Of a stretch of DNA of 64,000 nt, positions 1 through 8,587 are shown piece by piece. The stretch is taken from contig NC_015682.1 of the NCBI RefSeq assembly GCF_000215975.1, forward strand, positions 1 to 64,000, written 5' to 3'. The notes beneath the pieces were generated by a model. That model ran no database searches. It was not told the origin of the DNA and saw only the letters and a list, made by a program, of their open reading frames with translations. The stretch is from Thermodesulfobacterium geofontis OPF15. Its GTDB lineage: Bacteria > Desulfobacterota > Thermodesulfobacteria > Thermodesulfobacteriales > Thermodesulfobacteriaceae. Position numbers and translations under genes: made by a program. Within the stretch, counting starts at the first letter, position 1, and the number at the start of each line of letters is the position of its first letter.

Positions 1-33
1 TAAAAAATTTTTAGGATAACTTTAATTTTATCT

Positions 34-1380
34 ATGGGTCTATCTATGAGTCCTAATTGGGAAAGGATTAAAGGAAGATTTAAAGAGCTTTTGCCGGAAA
101 CGATTTTTAGAGTCTGGTTTTCCTCTCTAAATGGGGATATTTTAGAGGATAGTTTAATTATAGAGGTTCCTAATGAATTTACTAAAACTTGGCTACAAGA
201 AAATTATAAAAATGTTATTAATCAAGTTTTGAGGGAATTTGGTCTTAAAGATATTAAATTTTTGGTGAATGAAAAAAAGAGCCCAGAACAATTAATTATT
301 CCTTACAATCCGATTCAGGTTGTTGGAAGAAGGCTTTCTCCTAAATATACTTTTGAAGATTTTGTCGTAGGAAAATGTAATGAATTTGCTTATAATGTTT
401 GCTATCAGATAGCTGAAGAAAGACCCAAAGGTTATTTGGTTTATCTTTATGGTGATTTTGGATTAGGGAAAACTCATTTAACACAGGCTGTAGGAAATGT
501 TTTAATTTCTAAGGGATCTGAGAGGGTCTATTATTTAACTGCTCAGGATTTTCTTAATTATATGATGAAGTATTTGCGCTCTGGAATGGTTGAGGATTTT
601 AAAGAAAAGATAAAAAATGGATGTGATATTCTTTTATTAGAGGAAATACACTTTTTATCTGGAAAGGAATATACTCAAAATGAACTTGCCTTTCTTTTAG
701 ATTATCTTCTTGATCAAGGAAAAACAGTAATTTTTACTTCTTTGAAACTTCCTCAGGAGCTTCAAAAAATAGAAAATTCTTTAAGATCAAGGCTTTCTTC
801 TGGATTATTAATAAGGCTTAATAGTCCTGATTTTGCAACCAGAAAAAAAATTATAAGACATAAGGCAAAAAAACAGGGATACAATTTTCCTTATGAGGTA
901 GTTGAATACTTAGCTCGTCAGATAAGAGGAGATGTGAGACAGCTTGAAAGTGCTGTACTTGGTTTAATTGCCCGCTCAAGCTTACTTAAAGAACCTATCA
1001 ATCTTTCCTTAGCAAAAGAATTAGTAGAGGAAATCGGAATAAAAGAAAGCTCTAATCAGGTAGAAATGATAATTGAGACGGTATGTAGATTTTTTGGGGT
1101 GCCAAGAGAGGATATTTTTTCTTCTTCCAGAAAAAAAGAATTAACCCTTGTAAGACAAGTAACTATTTATTTTTTGAGGAACTTATTAAACAAGTCTTTA
1201 AAAGAAATATCATCTCTTTTCAAAAAGGAACATTCTACAGTTATTTATAATCTTAAAACCTTTGAAAATAAATTAAAAAGGGATTTGGGTTTAAAAGTAA
1301 AGGTAGATTATCTCTTTAAGGAAATTTCAAAAGAGTTGTCTCAGGAAGAACTTGAAATAAAATATGAACTAAATGAATGA
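34..1380 (+). CDS. dnaA: Chromosomal replication initiator protein DnaA
   Basis: Initiator ATPase that binds oriC and opens it for helicase loading. The 448-residue protein has a short N-terminal interaction domain, an AAA+ core with Walker A GDFGLGKT near residue 140, a sensor-2-like VRQLE segment near 305, and a C-terminal helix-turn-helix with EHSTVIYN, matching the family DHTTV signature. The Walker B region reads LLLEEIHFL, where most DnaA proteins have DDIQF, so the acidic pair is Glu-Glu; this is a visible oddity. ATG at 34 and at 46 are both possible starts; TTTAAT at 21-26 ends 7 bases before the first. The usual dnaN neighbour is absent: the next gene is a flavoprotein overlapping by 8 bases. 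I saw no cluster of DnaA boxes nearby. Confidence 0.93.
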   Translation: MGLSMSPNWERIKGRFKELLPETIFRVWFSSLNGDILEDSLIIEVPNEFTKTWLQENYKNVINQVLREFGLKDIKFLVNEKKSPEQLIIPYNPIQVVGRRLSPKYTFEDFVVGKCNEFAYNVCYQIAEERPKGYLVYLYGDFGLGKTHLTQAVGNVLISKGSERVYYLTAQDFLNYMMKYLRSGMVEDFKEKIKNGCDILLLEEIHFLSGKEYTQNELAFLLDYLLDQGKTVIFTSLKLPQELQKIENSLRSRLSSGLLIRLNSPDFATRKKIIRHKAKKQGYNFPYEVVEYLARQIRGDVRQLESAVLGLIARSSLLKEPINLSLAKELVEEIGIKESSNQVEMIIETVCRFFGVPREDIFSSSRKKELTLVRQVTIYFLRNLLNKSLKEISSLFKKEHSTVIYNLKTFENKLKRDLGLKVKVDYLFKEISKELSQEELEIKYELNE

Positions 1381-2758
1381 GCTTTTTCCTTCTAAATTTT
1401 TAAAAGCCTTAGAAAATCTCTTAGGAAAAGAAAGGCTCTTAAAAGAAAAAGAAGATCTTTTTAGTTATTCCTATGATTCTTCTTCTTTAATTAGACTGCC
1501 TTCTGCTGTTGCTTTACCAGAAAGGAAAGAGGAAGTAATTGAAATTTTAAGACTTGCTCAAGAATATAAAGTTCCTATTGTTCCAAGGGGAGCAGGAACT
1601 GCAACTACAGGAAGTCCTTTAGCGCATAAAGGGGGATTAGTAATTTGTTTTTCAAGAATGGATAGAATACTTGAATTCAATGAGGAAGAAAGGATTGTAA
1701 GAGTTGAGCCAGGGGTTTTAAATGGAGAGCTTAAAAAATTTTTAAAAAAATATGGCTTTTTTTATCCTCCAGATCCTTCAAGTTATGAATTTTCAACTAT
1801 AGGAGGAAATGTAGCAACTGGTGCAGGAGGGCCAAGGGGATTAAAATATGGAACTACCAAAGATTATGTACTTGCCTTAGAAGTAGTTCTTCCTGGAGGA
1901 AAGGTTTTAAAAACTGGTCCCTCAACTTTAAAATGCGTAGTTCCCTATAATTTGACTTCTCTTTTTGTTGGTTCTGAAGGAACCTTAGGAGTATTTACAG
2001 AAATTGTTTTAAAAGTAATTCCTCTTCCTCAAAAGCGAATTCTTTTTGTTTCAGCTCATGAAAGAGAGGAAGAACCTTTGGAGATAATTACAGAAATTCT
2101 TAGGAAAAAATTAACTCCTGCTTGTGCTGAATTTATTGATAAAACAACAATTTTAGCTCTTTCTAAAAGCAAAGGAAGTTTACCAATTTTTGAGAATAAA
2201 AATTTTTCATCTCTTTTATATTTAGAACTTGATGGAGAGGGAGAAATTCTTGAAAAAGAAAAAGTTTTAATAGAAAGATTTTATAAAGATTTAGGAATTT
2301 CCTTTGAAAAGGCTGAAGATGAAAGTGATATTGAAAACCTATGGGAAATAAGAAGAACTATTTCCCCTTCTTTGAAAGTTCTTGGTAAAAAAAGATTTGC
2401 TGAGGATGTGGTTGTACCAAGGAGATTTATGAAGGATCTTCTTTTTAAAATAAGAAAATTGGAAAAGGATTGGGGACTTTATATTTGTTGTTTTGGTCAT
2501 GCAGGGGATGGGAATTTTCATGTAAATATACTTTTTGATTCGGAAAATGAAGAATCTGCTATAAAGGTGAGAGAGAACGTTTTAAAAGAGGTTATAGAGC
2601 TTTCTGGAACTATTTCAGGGGAGCATGGAATAGGTTATATAAAAAGGGGCTTTGTCAATTGGGAGCTTAGTCCTTTACAGATTGAAATAATGAAAAAACT
2701 CAAAAAAGTTTTTGATCCAGAGGGGATACTTAATCCACAAGTAAAAATTCCAGATTAA
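1373..2758 (+). CDS. FAD-linked oxidase, GlcD family (glycolate or D-lactate dehydrogenase-like)
   Basis: Cytoplasmic flavoprotein that oxidises a 2-hydroxy acid such as glycolate or D-lactate. The 461-residue sequence has the VAO/PCMH FAD-binding domain at the N-terminus (VPRGAGTATTGSPLA near 75, PPDPSS and TIGGNVATGAGG near 135-155) and the FAD oxidase C-terminal domain with GHAGDGNFHVNIL near 380 and SGEHGIG near 420. These are diagnostic of the GlcD/LldD-like family. The start overlaps the end of dnaA by 8 bases, so the two are probably co-transcribed. No GlcE or iron-sulfur GlcF partner is adjacent, so the physiological substrate and electron acceptor cannot be assigned from here. Confidence 0.88.
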   Translation: MNELFPSKFLKALENLLGKERLLKEKEDLFSYSYDSSSLIRLPSAVALPERKEEVIEILRLAQEYKVPIVPRGAGTATTGSPLAHKGGLVICFSRMDRILEFNEEERIVRVEPGVLNGELKKFLKKYGFFYPPDPSSYEFSTIGGNVATGAGGPRGLKYGTTKDYVLALEVVLPGGKVLKTGPSTLKCVVPYNLTSLFVGSEGTLGVFTEIVLKVIPLPQKRILFVSAHEREEEPLEIITEILRKKLTPACAEFIDKTTILALSKSKGSLPIFENKNFSSLLYLELDGEGEILEKEKVLIERFYKDLGISFEKAEDESDIENLWEIRRTISPSLKVLGKKRFAEDVVVPRRFMKDLLFKIRKLEKDWGLYICCFGHAGDGNFHVNILFDSENEESAIKVRENVLKEVIELSGTISGEHGIGYIKRGFVNWELSPLQIEIMKKLKKVFDPEGILNPQVKIPD

Positions 2759-2772
2759 TATAGCTTTAACTT

Positions 2773-3528
2773 ATGACCCTTTATAATAAATTGAAAAGAC
2801 TAATTGGAAGGGCTCTTTTTCATTATGAAATGTTAAAAGATAAAGATTATGTAATTATAGCTCTTTCAGGGGGAGAAGATAGTTTAGTATTGGCTTATTT
2901 TTTAAAGGATTGGCAAAAGAAAATGAGAATTGATTGTAAATTTTTAGCTGTTCATTTAGATATGGGATTTCCAAAGGATGAAAATAAATATCAAGAGGGG
3001 GTAAAAGAACTTGAAGAATTTTGTAAATCCTTAGAGATTGATTTTTATTTTTCCAAAACTGATTGTGGAATTCAAGCTATAGAGGCTTTTGAAAAAGATA
3101 TAAGTGCTCCTTGTTTTGTTTGCTCCTGGCATAGAAGAAAATATTTATTTAAATTAGCTCAAGAAAGGGGGGCTAATAAACTTGCCTTTGGGCATCATTT
3201 GGATGATGCAATTATAACTTTTTTTATAAACATGTTTTATCATGGAGAACTCTCTACTATTCTTCCTCTCCAAGAAATGTTTAAAGGGAAGCTCTATATT
3301 ATAAGACCCTTAATTCTTGTGGAAAAGGATTTAATTTCTCGCTTTGTAAAGAAAATGAATTGGAAAGTGCTTGAAAATCCCTGTCCTTTTTCTAAGGAGA
3401 CAAAGAGAAAAGAAATAGAAAATCTTTTAAATACTTGCATCTATCCTTTAAATCCCAAAATTAAAAGAAACATAGCTACTGCTATTTTTAATCCTAAAAT
3501 CGAATATTTACCCCGCAAAGTCTGGTAA
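2773..3528 (+). CDS. TtcA/TilS-family PP-loop ATPase, probable tRNA 2-thiocytidine-type thiolase
   Basis: Adenylates a tRNA base to allow sulfur insertion. The 251-residue protein carries the PP-loop SGGEDS near residue 33 (usual TtcA form SGGKDS, so K is replaced by E), the CxxC pair CFVC near 116, and FGHHLDDAIITFFINMFYHG near 137-156, close to the TtcA consensus for this segment. A third Cys in NPCPFS near 206 matches the third ligand of the 4Fe-4S cluster known in TtcA. Length is somewhat below E. coli TtcA. It follows the flavoprotein gene by 14 bases. TtcA is the best fit; another member of the TtcA/TtuA group is possible. Confidence 0.8.
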   Translation: MTLYNKLKRLIGRALFHYEMLKDKDYVIIALSGGEDSLVLAYFLKDWQKKMRIDCKFLAVHLDMGFPKDENKYQEGVKELEEFCKSLEIDFYFSKTDCGIQAIEAFEKDISAPCFVCSWHRRKYLFKLAQERGANKLAFGHHLDDAIITFFINMFYHGELSTILPLQEMFKGKLYIIRPLILVEKDLISRFVKKMNWKVLENPCPFSKETKRKEIENLLNTCIYPLNPKIKRNIATAIFNPKIEYLPRKVW

Positions 3529-3604
3529 CCCTTTTCGCACTTACGAAGTGAGATAAATTAGAATTATTTTATGTTTTCGCACTTGCGAAGTGAGAAAAGG
3601 GAGG
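3527..3604. repeat. Two-copy hairpin repeat forming a larger imperfect palindrome between convergent genes
   Basis: Two near-identical 21-base direct copies lie at 3532-3552 and 3574-3594, differing only in the 3-base centre (ACG versus GCG). Each is itself a hairpin with CACTT and AAGTG arms. The outer arms, CCCTTTTCGCACTT at 3529-3542 and AAGTGAGAAAAGGG near 3589-3601, also pair with one mismatch, so the whole spacer could fold as one long stem. It separates the ends of the ttcA-like and transglycosylase genes and may act as a two-way terminator, or be a copy of a dispersed repeat. Confidence 0.7.
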
Positions 3605-3606
3605 GG

Positions 3607-4191
3607 TTATTTGAAAAGGTTGTAGTAATAGAGGACGGTTCGTACGTAGTTTTGAGTTTCTGAATAAGGGGGGATACCTTTATAAAGTCTTACCTTTTCA
3701 GGACCTGCATTATAAGCAGCAAGAGCAAGTTCTAAATCTCTAAATTCCTCAAGAAGTTTTTTTAAGTATAAAGCTCCACCTTTTAAGCTTTCTAAAGGAT
3801 CGAAAGGATTACTTACTCCTACAAGTTCTGCGGTAGTAGGCATAAGCTGCATAAGACCAAGAGCACCTTTGGGGGAGACAGCCTTTGGATTGAAAGAAGA
3901 TTCTACTTTTGCGATAGCTTTAAGTAAAGCTGGATCTAAAGAATAAGCTTGAGCAACTTCATTAAACCATCTTTCATCTATATTATAATAACTTGAAGAA
4001 AATCCTGTTTTAGAAATAAATTTTCTTGGCTCTTTTACATAAACTTGACATATTTTTTCTGGAAAAACACCTTTAAAATTGGTAAAAATTACTTCCCCTG
4101 TTTGAGGATCTTCACATTTATAAATATCAGCATAAGCTTTAGAAAAACCTAAAATTAATAAAAAGATCAAAAGCTTTAAGATTTTGCTCAT
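3607..4191 (-). CDS. Secreted lytic transglycosylase (SLT domain) with DUF4124-like N-terminus
   Basis: Cleaves the glycan strands of peptidoglycan in the periplasm. From ATG 4191 the protein begins MSKILKLLIFLLILGFSKAYA, a clear signal peptide, followed by a DUF4124-like stretch (ADIYKCEDPQTGEVIFTN) and a C-terminal SLT domain with catalytic Glu in AKVESSFNP, then GALGLMQLMP and ALAAYNAGP. The frame can be extended upstream to a TTG at 4230, but that TTG is the first half of a TTGACA -35 box, so I prefer 4191; this also places the signal peptide at the true N-terminus. It is divergent from mscS and monocistronic. Confidence 0.88.
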   Translation of the reverse strand: MSKILKLLIFLLILGFSKAYADIYKCEDPQTGEVIFTNFKGVFPEKICQVYVKEPRKFISKTGFSSSYYNIDERWFNEVAQAYSLDPALLKAIAKVESSFNPKAVSPKGALGLMQLMPTTAELVGVSNPFDPLESLKGGALYLKKLLEEFRDLELALAAYNAGPEKVRLYKGIPPYSETQNYVRTVLYYYNLFK

Positions 4192-4202
4192 ATTATCAAG
4201 AA

Positions 4203-4230
4203 TTATTATAAATTTTCTATTTTTTGTCAA
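4203..4230 (-). promoter_or_regulatory. Sigma-70-like promoter of the lytic transglycosylase gene
   Basis: On the minus strand TTGACA (4230-4225) is followed after 16 bases by TAATAA (4208-4203). The ATG at 4191 lies 11 bases beyond, so the transcript would have a leader of only a few bases and no Shine-Dalgarno. Confidence 0.6.
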
Positions 4231-4252
4231 GGCTTACTTTATTATATTTAAT

Positions 4253-4280
4253 TTGACTTTTCGGCAAAAATCTATATAAT
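4253..4280 (+). promoter_or_regulatory. Sigma-70-like promoter of mscS
   Basis: TTGACT (4253-4258), a 16-base spacer and a perfect TATAAT (4275-4280). The expected start of transcription is about 4287 and the ATG is at 4292, so the leader would be about 5 bases, with no Shine-Dalgarno. Confidence 0.75.
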
Positions 4281-4291
4281 ATTAAACATTA

Positions 4292-5320
4292 ATGCTTAAA
4301 ACCTATCTATATCCTATTTTTGTTTTTATCATCTCTATATTTACTGGCTTTGTTATTAGGCTAATTTTTAAAAATAGGATTTCCTATTTTAATCAGAAAT
4401 TTAATTTAGGACTTTCTTTTAAAACAATAGTATTTTTTTCAAACATTTGCTTTTTTTGGATTATTTTACTTGGTATTTATCTTTCTATTTCCATAGTTGA
4501 GTTTCCTGCAAAATTTCAGCAAATAATTAATTCTATAAATAAACTTTTAATCATTCTTTTTATAATTACCTTAGCTTGGGTTTCTGCAAAGATTGTTGTA
4601 AGTTTTCTTAATTTTTACATGAGAGAAAAAACTGAGCTTCCTCCAAAAGTTTCTATTATTGAGATAATTATAAAAATTGTAATCCTTTTTATAGGTTTTA
4701 TTTTAATTTTAGACACTTTACACATAAATATTACTCCTTTTATAACTTCCTTAGGGATTGCAGGTTTAGCAGTGGGATTAGCTTTGCAGGATACTTTAAG
4801 TAACTTTTTTGCAGGGCTTCATATTTTAATGACTAAACAAATAAAACCAGGAGATTATATTTCTATTGAGGGAGGATTTGAAGGATTTGTAGAAGATATT
4901 ACTTGGAGAAATACTACCATAAAAACAGTTTCTAATAACTTAGTAATTATTCCTAATTCTAAAATTGCTTCTTCAATTGTAACTAATTACTTTCTTCCTG
5001 ATAAGGGTTTAACTGTGCCTGTTCAGGTGGGAGTAAGCTATGATAGTGATTTAGAAAAGGTTGAAAGAATAACTCTTGAGGTAGCAAAAGAAGTAATGAA
5101 AGAGGTTCCAGGAGGAGTTCCTGATTTTGAACCCTTTATAAGATATCATACCTTTGGAGAATTTAGCATTAATTTTACAGTAGTTTTGAGGGTTCAAAGT
5201 TATACAGATAGATATCCTGTAATTCACGAATTCGTGAAAAGACTTCATAAAAGATATAAAGAGGAAGGGATTGAAATTCCATTTCCTATAAGAACAGTTT
5301 ATCTAAAACATAAAAATTAA
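4292..5320 (+). CDS. MscS-type small-conductance mechanosensitive channel
   Basis: Inner-membrane channel that releases solutes on hypo-osmotic shock. The 342-residue protein has about four hydrophobic segments in the first 165 residues, the last being the pore helix with Gly/Ala-rich SLGIAGLAVGLALQDTLSNF near 152-172, followed by the cytoplasmic beta domain (IKPGDYISIEG, VEDITWRNTTIKT, VIIPNSKI) and a C-terminal domain. These are the standard MscS family marks. The ATG sits just after a good promoter, and the gene is transcribed alone, divergent from the transglycosylase gene. Confidence 0.9.
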   Translation: MLKTYLYPIFVFIISIFTGFVIRLIFKNRISYFNQKFNLGLSFKTIVFFSNICFFWIILLGIYLSISIVEFPAKFQQIINSINKLLIILFIITLAWVSAKIVVSFLNFYMREKTELPPKVSIIEIIIKIVILFIGFILILDTLHINITPFITSLGIAGLAVGLALQDTLSNFFAGLHILMTKQIKPGDYISIEGGFEGFVEDITWRNTTIKTVSNNLVIIPNSKIASSIVTNYFLPDKGLTVPVQVGVSYDSDLEKVERITLEVAKEVMKEVPGGVPDFEPFIRYHTFGEFSINFTVVLRVQSYTDRYPVIHEFVKRLHKRYKEEGIEIPFPIRTVYLKHKN

Positions 5321-5351
5321 AATTTGGTCTCAAAATGTTGAACCTTTTAAG

Positions 5352-5379
5352 TTTACTTTTAAAAAATTATGCGTAATAT
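5352..5379 (+). promoter_or_regulatory. Probable promoter of the minor pilin operon
   Basis: TTTACT (5352-5357), 16 bases, TAATAT (5374-5379), then 7 bases to the ATG at 5387. The -35 match is partial, but the geometry equals that of other promoters here and supports the 5387 start with a leaderless transcript. Confidence 0.45.
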
Positions 5380-5386
5380 TAATATT

Positions 5387-5863
5387 ATGGGAGTAAAGTG
5401 TAAGGGTTTTAGCCTTATTGAATTTTTCATAGTTATAGCAATACTTGCTATTTTAGCAAGTATAGGTTTTCCTTCTATTCAAAAACTTTATAGAGTTTAT
5501 AAATTTAATCAATATGCCTTTGAACTTGAAAATACAGTAAAATGGGCAAAGATTACTGCTATGGAAAGAAGTTCTAATATTTCTATTTGTTTAAATGGAA
5601 ATGAAATAAGAGTTTATGATGAAGGAACTAAAAGGAGCCCTTCTTGTTCTGGAAATTTATTAAGAATTATGAAAATAAATGATACCTGGATCACTCCTAG
5701 TATTTCGGTTGCTTTAAGTCAATCTGGTCTTATGTTTGATCCAAGAGGATTAACTATTTATGGTGGTAATGTTTGTATTACAGATGGTGAGAGATACTTT
5801 AAAGCAGTATTACAAAGTGATAGAGGAGCTATAGGGATTAAGAGTGGAAGTGGAAGATGTTAA
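5387..5863 (+). CDS. Type IV pilin-like protein, FimT/GspH class
   Basis: Minor pseudopilin that would prime or cap a type IV pilus. From ATG 5387 the protein begins MGVKCKG followed by FSLIEFFIVIAILAILASIG: a short basic leader, the Gly cleavage site, Phe and Glu at +5, then the hydrophobic helix, as PilD cleaves. The remaining roughly 130 residues match the FimT/GspH size, with Cys pairs likely to form disulfides. A further in-frame ATG at 5369 exists, but the shorter leader is more typical and a promoter fits the 5387 start. It is the first of four pilin-like genes that overlap or nearly touch. Confidence 0.82.
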   Translation: MGVKCKGFSLIEFFIVIAILAILASIGFPSIQKLYRVYKFNQYAFELENTVKWAKITAMERSSNISICLNGNEIRVYDEGTKRSPSCSGNLLRIMKINDTWITPSISVALSQSGLMFDPRGLTIYGGNVCITDGERYFKAVLQSDRGAIGIKSGSGRC

Positions 5864-6195
5864 AAATTAAAGGATTTACTTTAATTGAGGCACTTATTGC
5901 TATATTAATTACTGCTATCTTAGCAGTAATTATTGCAGGACTTCTTACAAGCTTTGCTTTTAAAACCTCAGATAGAGTAATTCTTTCTTGCTTAGTAGAG
6001 GGAGCTTCTTCTGGAATTTCTGCTTGTAAAGGTGGGAATAGTATAAATTCTATTAATTGCGGAGGTTATACAGTTCAAATAGAAATAAATGGCAATTGTA
6101 ATCCTCCCTCCAGAAACTGTTCGGAAATTACAGCAACTGCTACGGTGAAGGGATTAAGTTTTTCTTTAACTGATAAAGTTTGCAATTTTGATTAA
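5857..6195 (+). CDS. Type IV pilus minor pilin, PilV/PilI-like
   Basis: Short 112-residue prepilin with leader MLKIKG, cleavage before FTLIEALIAILITAILAVIIAG, and Glu at position 5 of the mature form. The C-terminal part is small with several Cys residues (SCLVEGAS, SACKGG, NCGGY). It overlaps the end of the preceding pilin gene by 7 bases and the following one. Position and size suggest a PilV-type minor pilin, but the globular part is too short to assign further. Confidence 0.75.
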   Translation: MLKIKGFTLIEALIAILITAILAVIIAGLLTSFAFKTSDRVILSCLVEGASSGISACKGGNSINSINCGGYTVQIEINGNCNPPSRNCSEITATATVKGLSFSLTDKVCNFD

Positions 6196-6202
6196 ATTTA
6201 AA

Positions 6203-7081
6203 ATGAGTTATTTTATTAAAAAACAAAAAGGTTTTACTATAATAGAGGTTTTAGTAGTAATAGTTCTTTGTGCAATTATTATAATGGCTGCTCTTGGGCT
6301 TTATTTTGCCTCAGATAAAATTTTTAAGCAAACAAGACCCATTTCTGATGTTCTTGAAGAAATGAGAAGTGCTATAGCAACCTTAGATTTTGTTTTCTCA
6401 AGGTGGGGAGTGGGGGTTCCTTGTTATAACAATAATTGTACCATAGGAACTAATATAGCCGCTTGTACAAGTTATCCTCCCTCTGATCCACTTTGTATAA
6501 ATTGCAATAGCGGGGATTTTATTTCAGGATGTAGTGATATAGAATTTTATGCAAATCTTGAAGGATATGGGTTTGTGGTTAGTGTTAATGGAACTCAGGC
6601 AAATCTTATAAGTTGTAGACTTTCTACAGATGAGAATGATAATTATTATTATATTTGGCAAGGAGAAAAAATAGTAAACTACAATGGTTCAGGATCTCCT
6701 CCTATATATCAACTTTTAGGATTAAATCCTAATAATCAAGACTGTATAAATTTTACAGGAGATTCTAATGCTCAAGTTAATGCTTTAGTTAATGGAACCG
6801 GCAACTACACACTTCAGCCAGGAGATATGATAACAAGAGTGCTTTATAAAGTAAGGTTGTATGTAGATTATGACTCCGATGATAAAGGATATTGGCTTTA
6901 TATTAAAAAATTTGATATGGGAAGAGGAACAACTTATACAACAAAGCTTGGAAGAGTAAAAGATTCAAATTCTTTCAAAGTTTATGGAGAGAGAAGAGCT
7001 ATAAAAGTGGAAGTTGAGTTTCAGAGCCAATCTAAGCCAGAAAAAACTTTAAAAATAATAAGATACTTTGCCCGTTTATAG
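6203..7081 (+). CDS. Type IV pilus minor pilin, PilW-like
   Basis: About 292 residues from ATG 6203, with leader MSYFIKKQKG, cleavage before FTIIEVLVVIVLCAIIIMAALG, and Glu at +5. The large Cys-rich globular domain and place between PilV-like and PilX-like genes fit PilW. The frame is open from a TTG at 6188, inside the preceding gene; I chose the ATG because it gives a more usual leader, although neither has a visible Shine-Dalgarno. Function, by family, is assembly or priming of the pilus fibre. Confidence 0.75.
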   Translation: MSYFIKKQKGFTIIEVLVVIVLCAIIIMAALGLYFASDKIFKQTRPISDVLEEMRSAIATLDFVFSRWGVGVPCYNNNCTIGTNIAACTSYPPSDPLCINCNSGDFISGCSDIEFYANLEGYGFVVSVNGTQANLISCRLSTDENDNYYYIWQGEKIVNYNGSGSPPIYQLLGLNPNNQDCINFTGDSNAQVNALVNGTGNYTLQPGDMITRVLYKVRLYVDYDSDDKGYWLYIKKFDMGRGTTYTTKLGRVKDSNSFKVYGERRAIKVEVEFQSQSKPEKTLKIIRYFARL

Positions 7082-7090
7082 GGGGTAACT

Positions 7091-8587
7091 ATGAAGAAAA
7101 AAGAAAAAGGCTTTGCCCTAATAACTGTTTTAGTTTTCTTTTTGGTTTTATTAATCTTAGGTGTAGGAGGAGCAATTATTACTCAAATGGGATATTTTTC
7201 TATAGCTTCAGAGGCTAAATATAGTGTTGCAGAAAAAAATGCAAATAAAGGGTTAATGAAAGCTTTAGAAAATGGGAATTGTAGTAATGATACCTCCGAA
7301 GGTATTTTTGGCGGATATAGAGTAGTTGCTGTAAAAGACGATGGATACAATTATTGTTTTGTTTGGTCAGAAGGAAGATATTTGGGGGCAAAGGTTGTAA
7401 AAACTACTATTTTTTCTTTAAAGGCTTCAAACTGGGGCGGAACCATGTTTAGAAATTTAAATAATTTATCCTTGGGGGGAAGTCCTGGAGGAGGAAATGC
7501 TGCTATTATAGGATATGATAGTCCGGAAAACAATTGTACTGACCCTAATTCCTGTATAGCTTCTGCTCTTGTAACAGGAAACCGGATTGATCCAGGAAAT
7601 ATTGTAATTGCTTGTAATACTAACCCAAATAACCTTGGGAGAGGTCTTGTTTCAACTGTGGATCCCTATGTATATGACCCTAATTTATACAATAAAGATT
7701 TAACTTCTCAACTTTTTAATGCAGAAAATAGGGATCAACTACTTCAAAGTTTAAGCGATAATTTTAAGGTGGATTTTGAAAATGGAATGCCTAAAGGATT
7801 GGTAGATCCTGAAATTAAATTAAATGTAAATAGTTGCACTGCTTCGGGTAATACTATAACCTGTGGATCAGGAAGCAATGCAGATGTTTTTACTTGGAAC
7901 CCTACAAAAGGAGCATATAGATACAATAAAGACAATAATTATTATTCAAAGATAGACTTTGGACAAAATGCTCAAATAACTTTCATGGGTAAGTTTGAAG
8001 GAGGAGGTTATATAGCAGGCGGTAATATAAGTTTTGATAAAAAGGCCAATGTTAATGCTACTTCACCTCTTGTTTTAGTTGCAAGAAATCAAATTTCTCT
8101 TAGTAAGAACCAAATAAATATTTCTAATACCTTTATGTTTGCAAAAAATTATAGTATTACTGCTAATAATTTAACTGTAAATGGTGGGATAATTTATAAT
8201 GGAGGAGAAAATGGCATGTTAACTATAAACTTACAAAGTGGCTCCCAGCTTGGTACACAGGACCTTCCTGTTCTTATAATATCTGATAATCAAATTAGTA
8301 TAAGTGGAAGTGGAAATCCAGATATTTGGGGATTAATATTTGCAACTCAAAATAATACTTATTTAAATACTGGTAACGGAGATTTTAAGATCCATGGAGC
8401 AATAATCAGTAATTCTTTAACCGGTAATAATATAGACCTAACAGGTAATTTTGAAATCCGTTTTAACTTTGCAACTTTAACAAAACTTGCTAAATTTTTA
8501 GGAAATTACAATCTTCTTAAAACACCTGTATGCGGAACAAGTAGGCCAAAAAATCTTTTTACTCTTTTCACTATAAGAACTTATTAA
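7091..8587 (+). CDS. PilX N-terminal domain protein with a beta-helix-like C-terminal region
   Basis: The 498-residue protein starts MKKKEKGFALITVLVFFLVLLILGVGG, a PilX-type N-terminus where the residue at +5 is not Glu (FALIT). The C-terminal 350 residues are rich in Asn, Gly, Ser and Ile, with repeated short strands (for example ISLSKNQINIS, NNLTVNGGIIYNGG, NQISISGSGN, GDFKIHGAIISN), which suggests a right-handed beta-helix or adhesin-like fold. This makes it a candidate pilus-tip or surface-binding protein. GGGGG lies just upstream of its ATG. Its last 4 bases overlap the end of the convergent prepilin peptidase gene. Confidence 0.7.
   Translation: MKKKEKGFALITVLVFFLVLLILGVGGAIITQMGYFSIASEAKYSVAEKNANKGLMKALENGNCSNDTSEGIFGGYRVVAVKDDGYNYCFVWSEGRYLGAKVVKTTIFSLKASNWGGTMFRNLNNLSLGGSPGGGNAAIIGYDSPENNCTDPNSCIASALVTGNRIDPGNIVIACNTNPNNLGRGLVSTVDPYVYDPNLYNKDLTSQLFNAENRDQLLQSLSDNFKVDFENGMPKGLVDPEIKLNVNSCTASGNTITCGSGSNADVFTWNPTKGAYRYNKDNNYYSKIDFGQNAQITFMGKFEGGGYIAGGNISFDKKANVNATSPLVLVARNQISLSKNQINISNTFMFAKNYSITANNLTVNGGIIYNGGENGMLTINLQSGSQLGTQDLPVLIISDNQISISGSGNPDIWGLIFATQNNTYLNTGNGDFKIHGAIISNSLTGNNIDLTGNFEIRFNFATLTKLAKFLGNYNLLKTPVCGTSRPKNLFTLFTIRTY

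Noticed and set aside
2728-2742. A sequence like TTAATCCACA near a DnaA box
   Set aside because: It has an extra base relative to TTATCCACA and lies inside the flavoprotein gene, without repeats; one imperfect hit does not define an origin.
3532-3594. Two direct repeats as a minimal CRISPR array
   Set aside because: Only two short copies, each a self-complementary hairpin, with no cas gene in the window.
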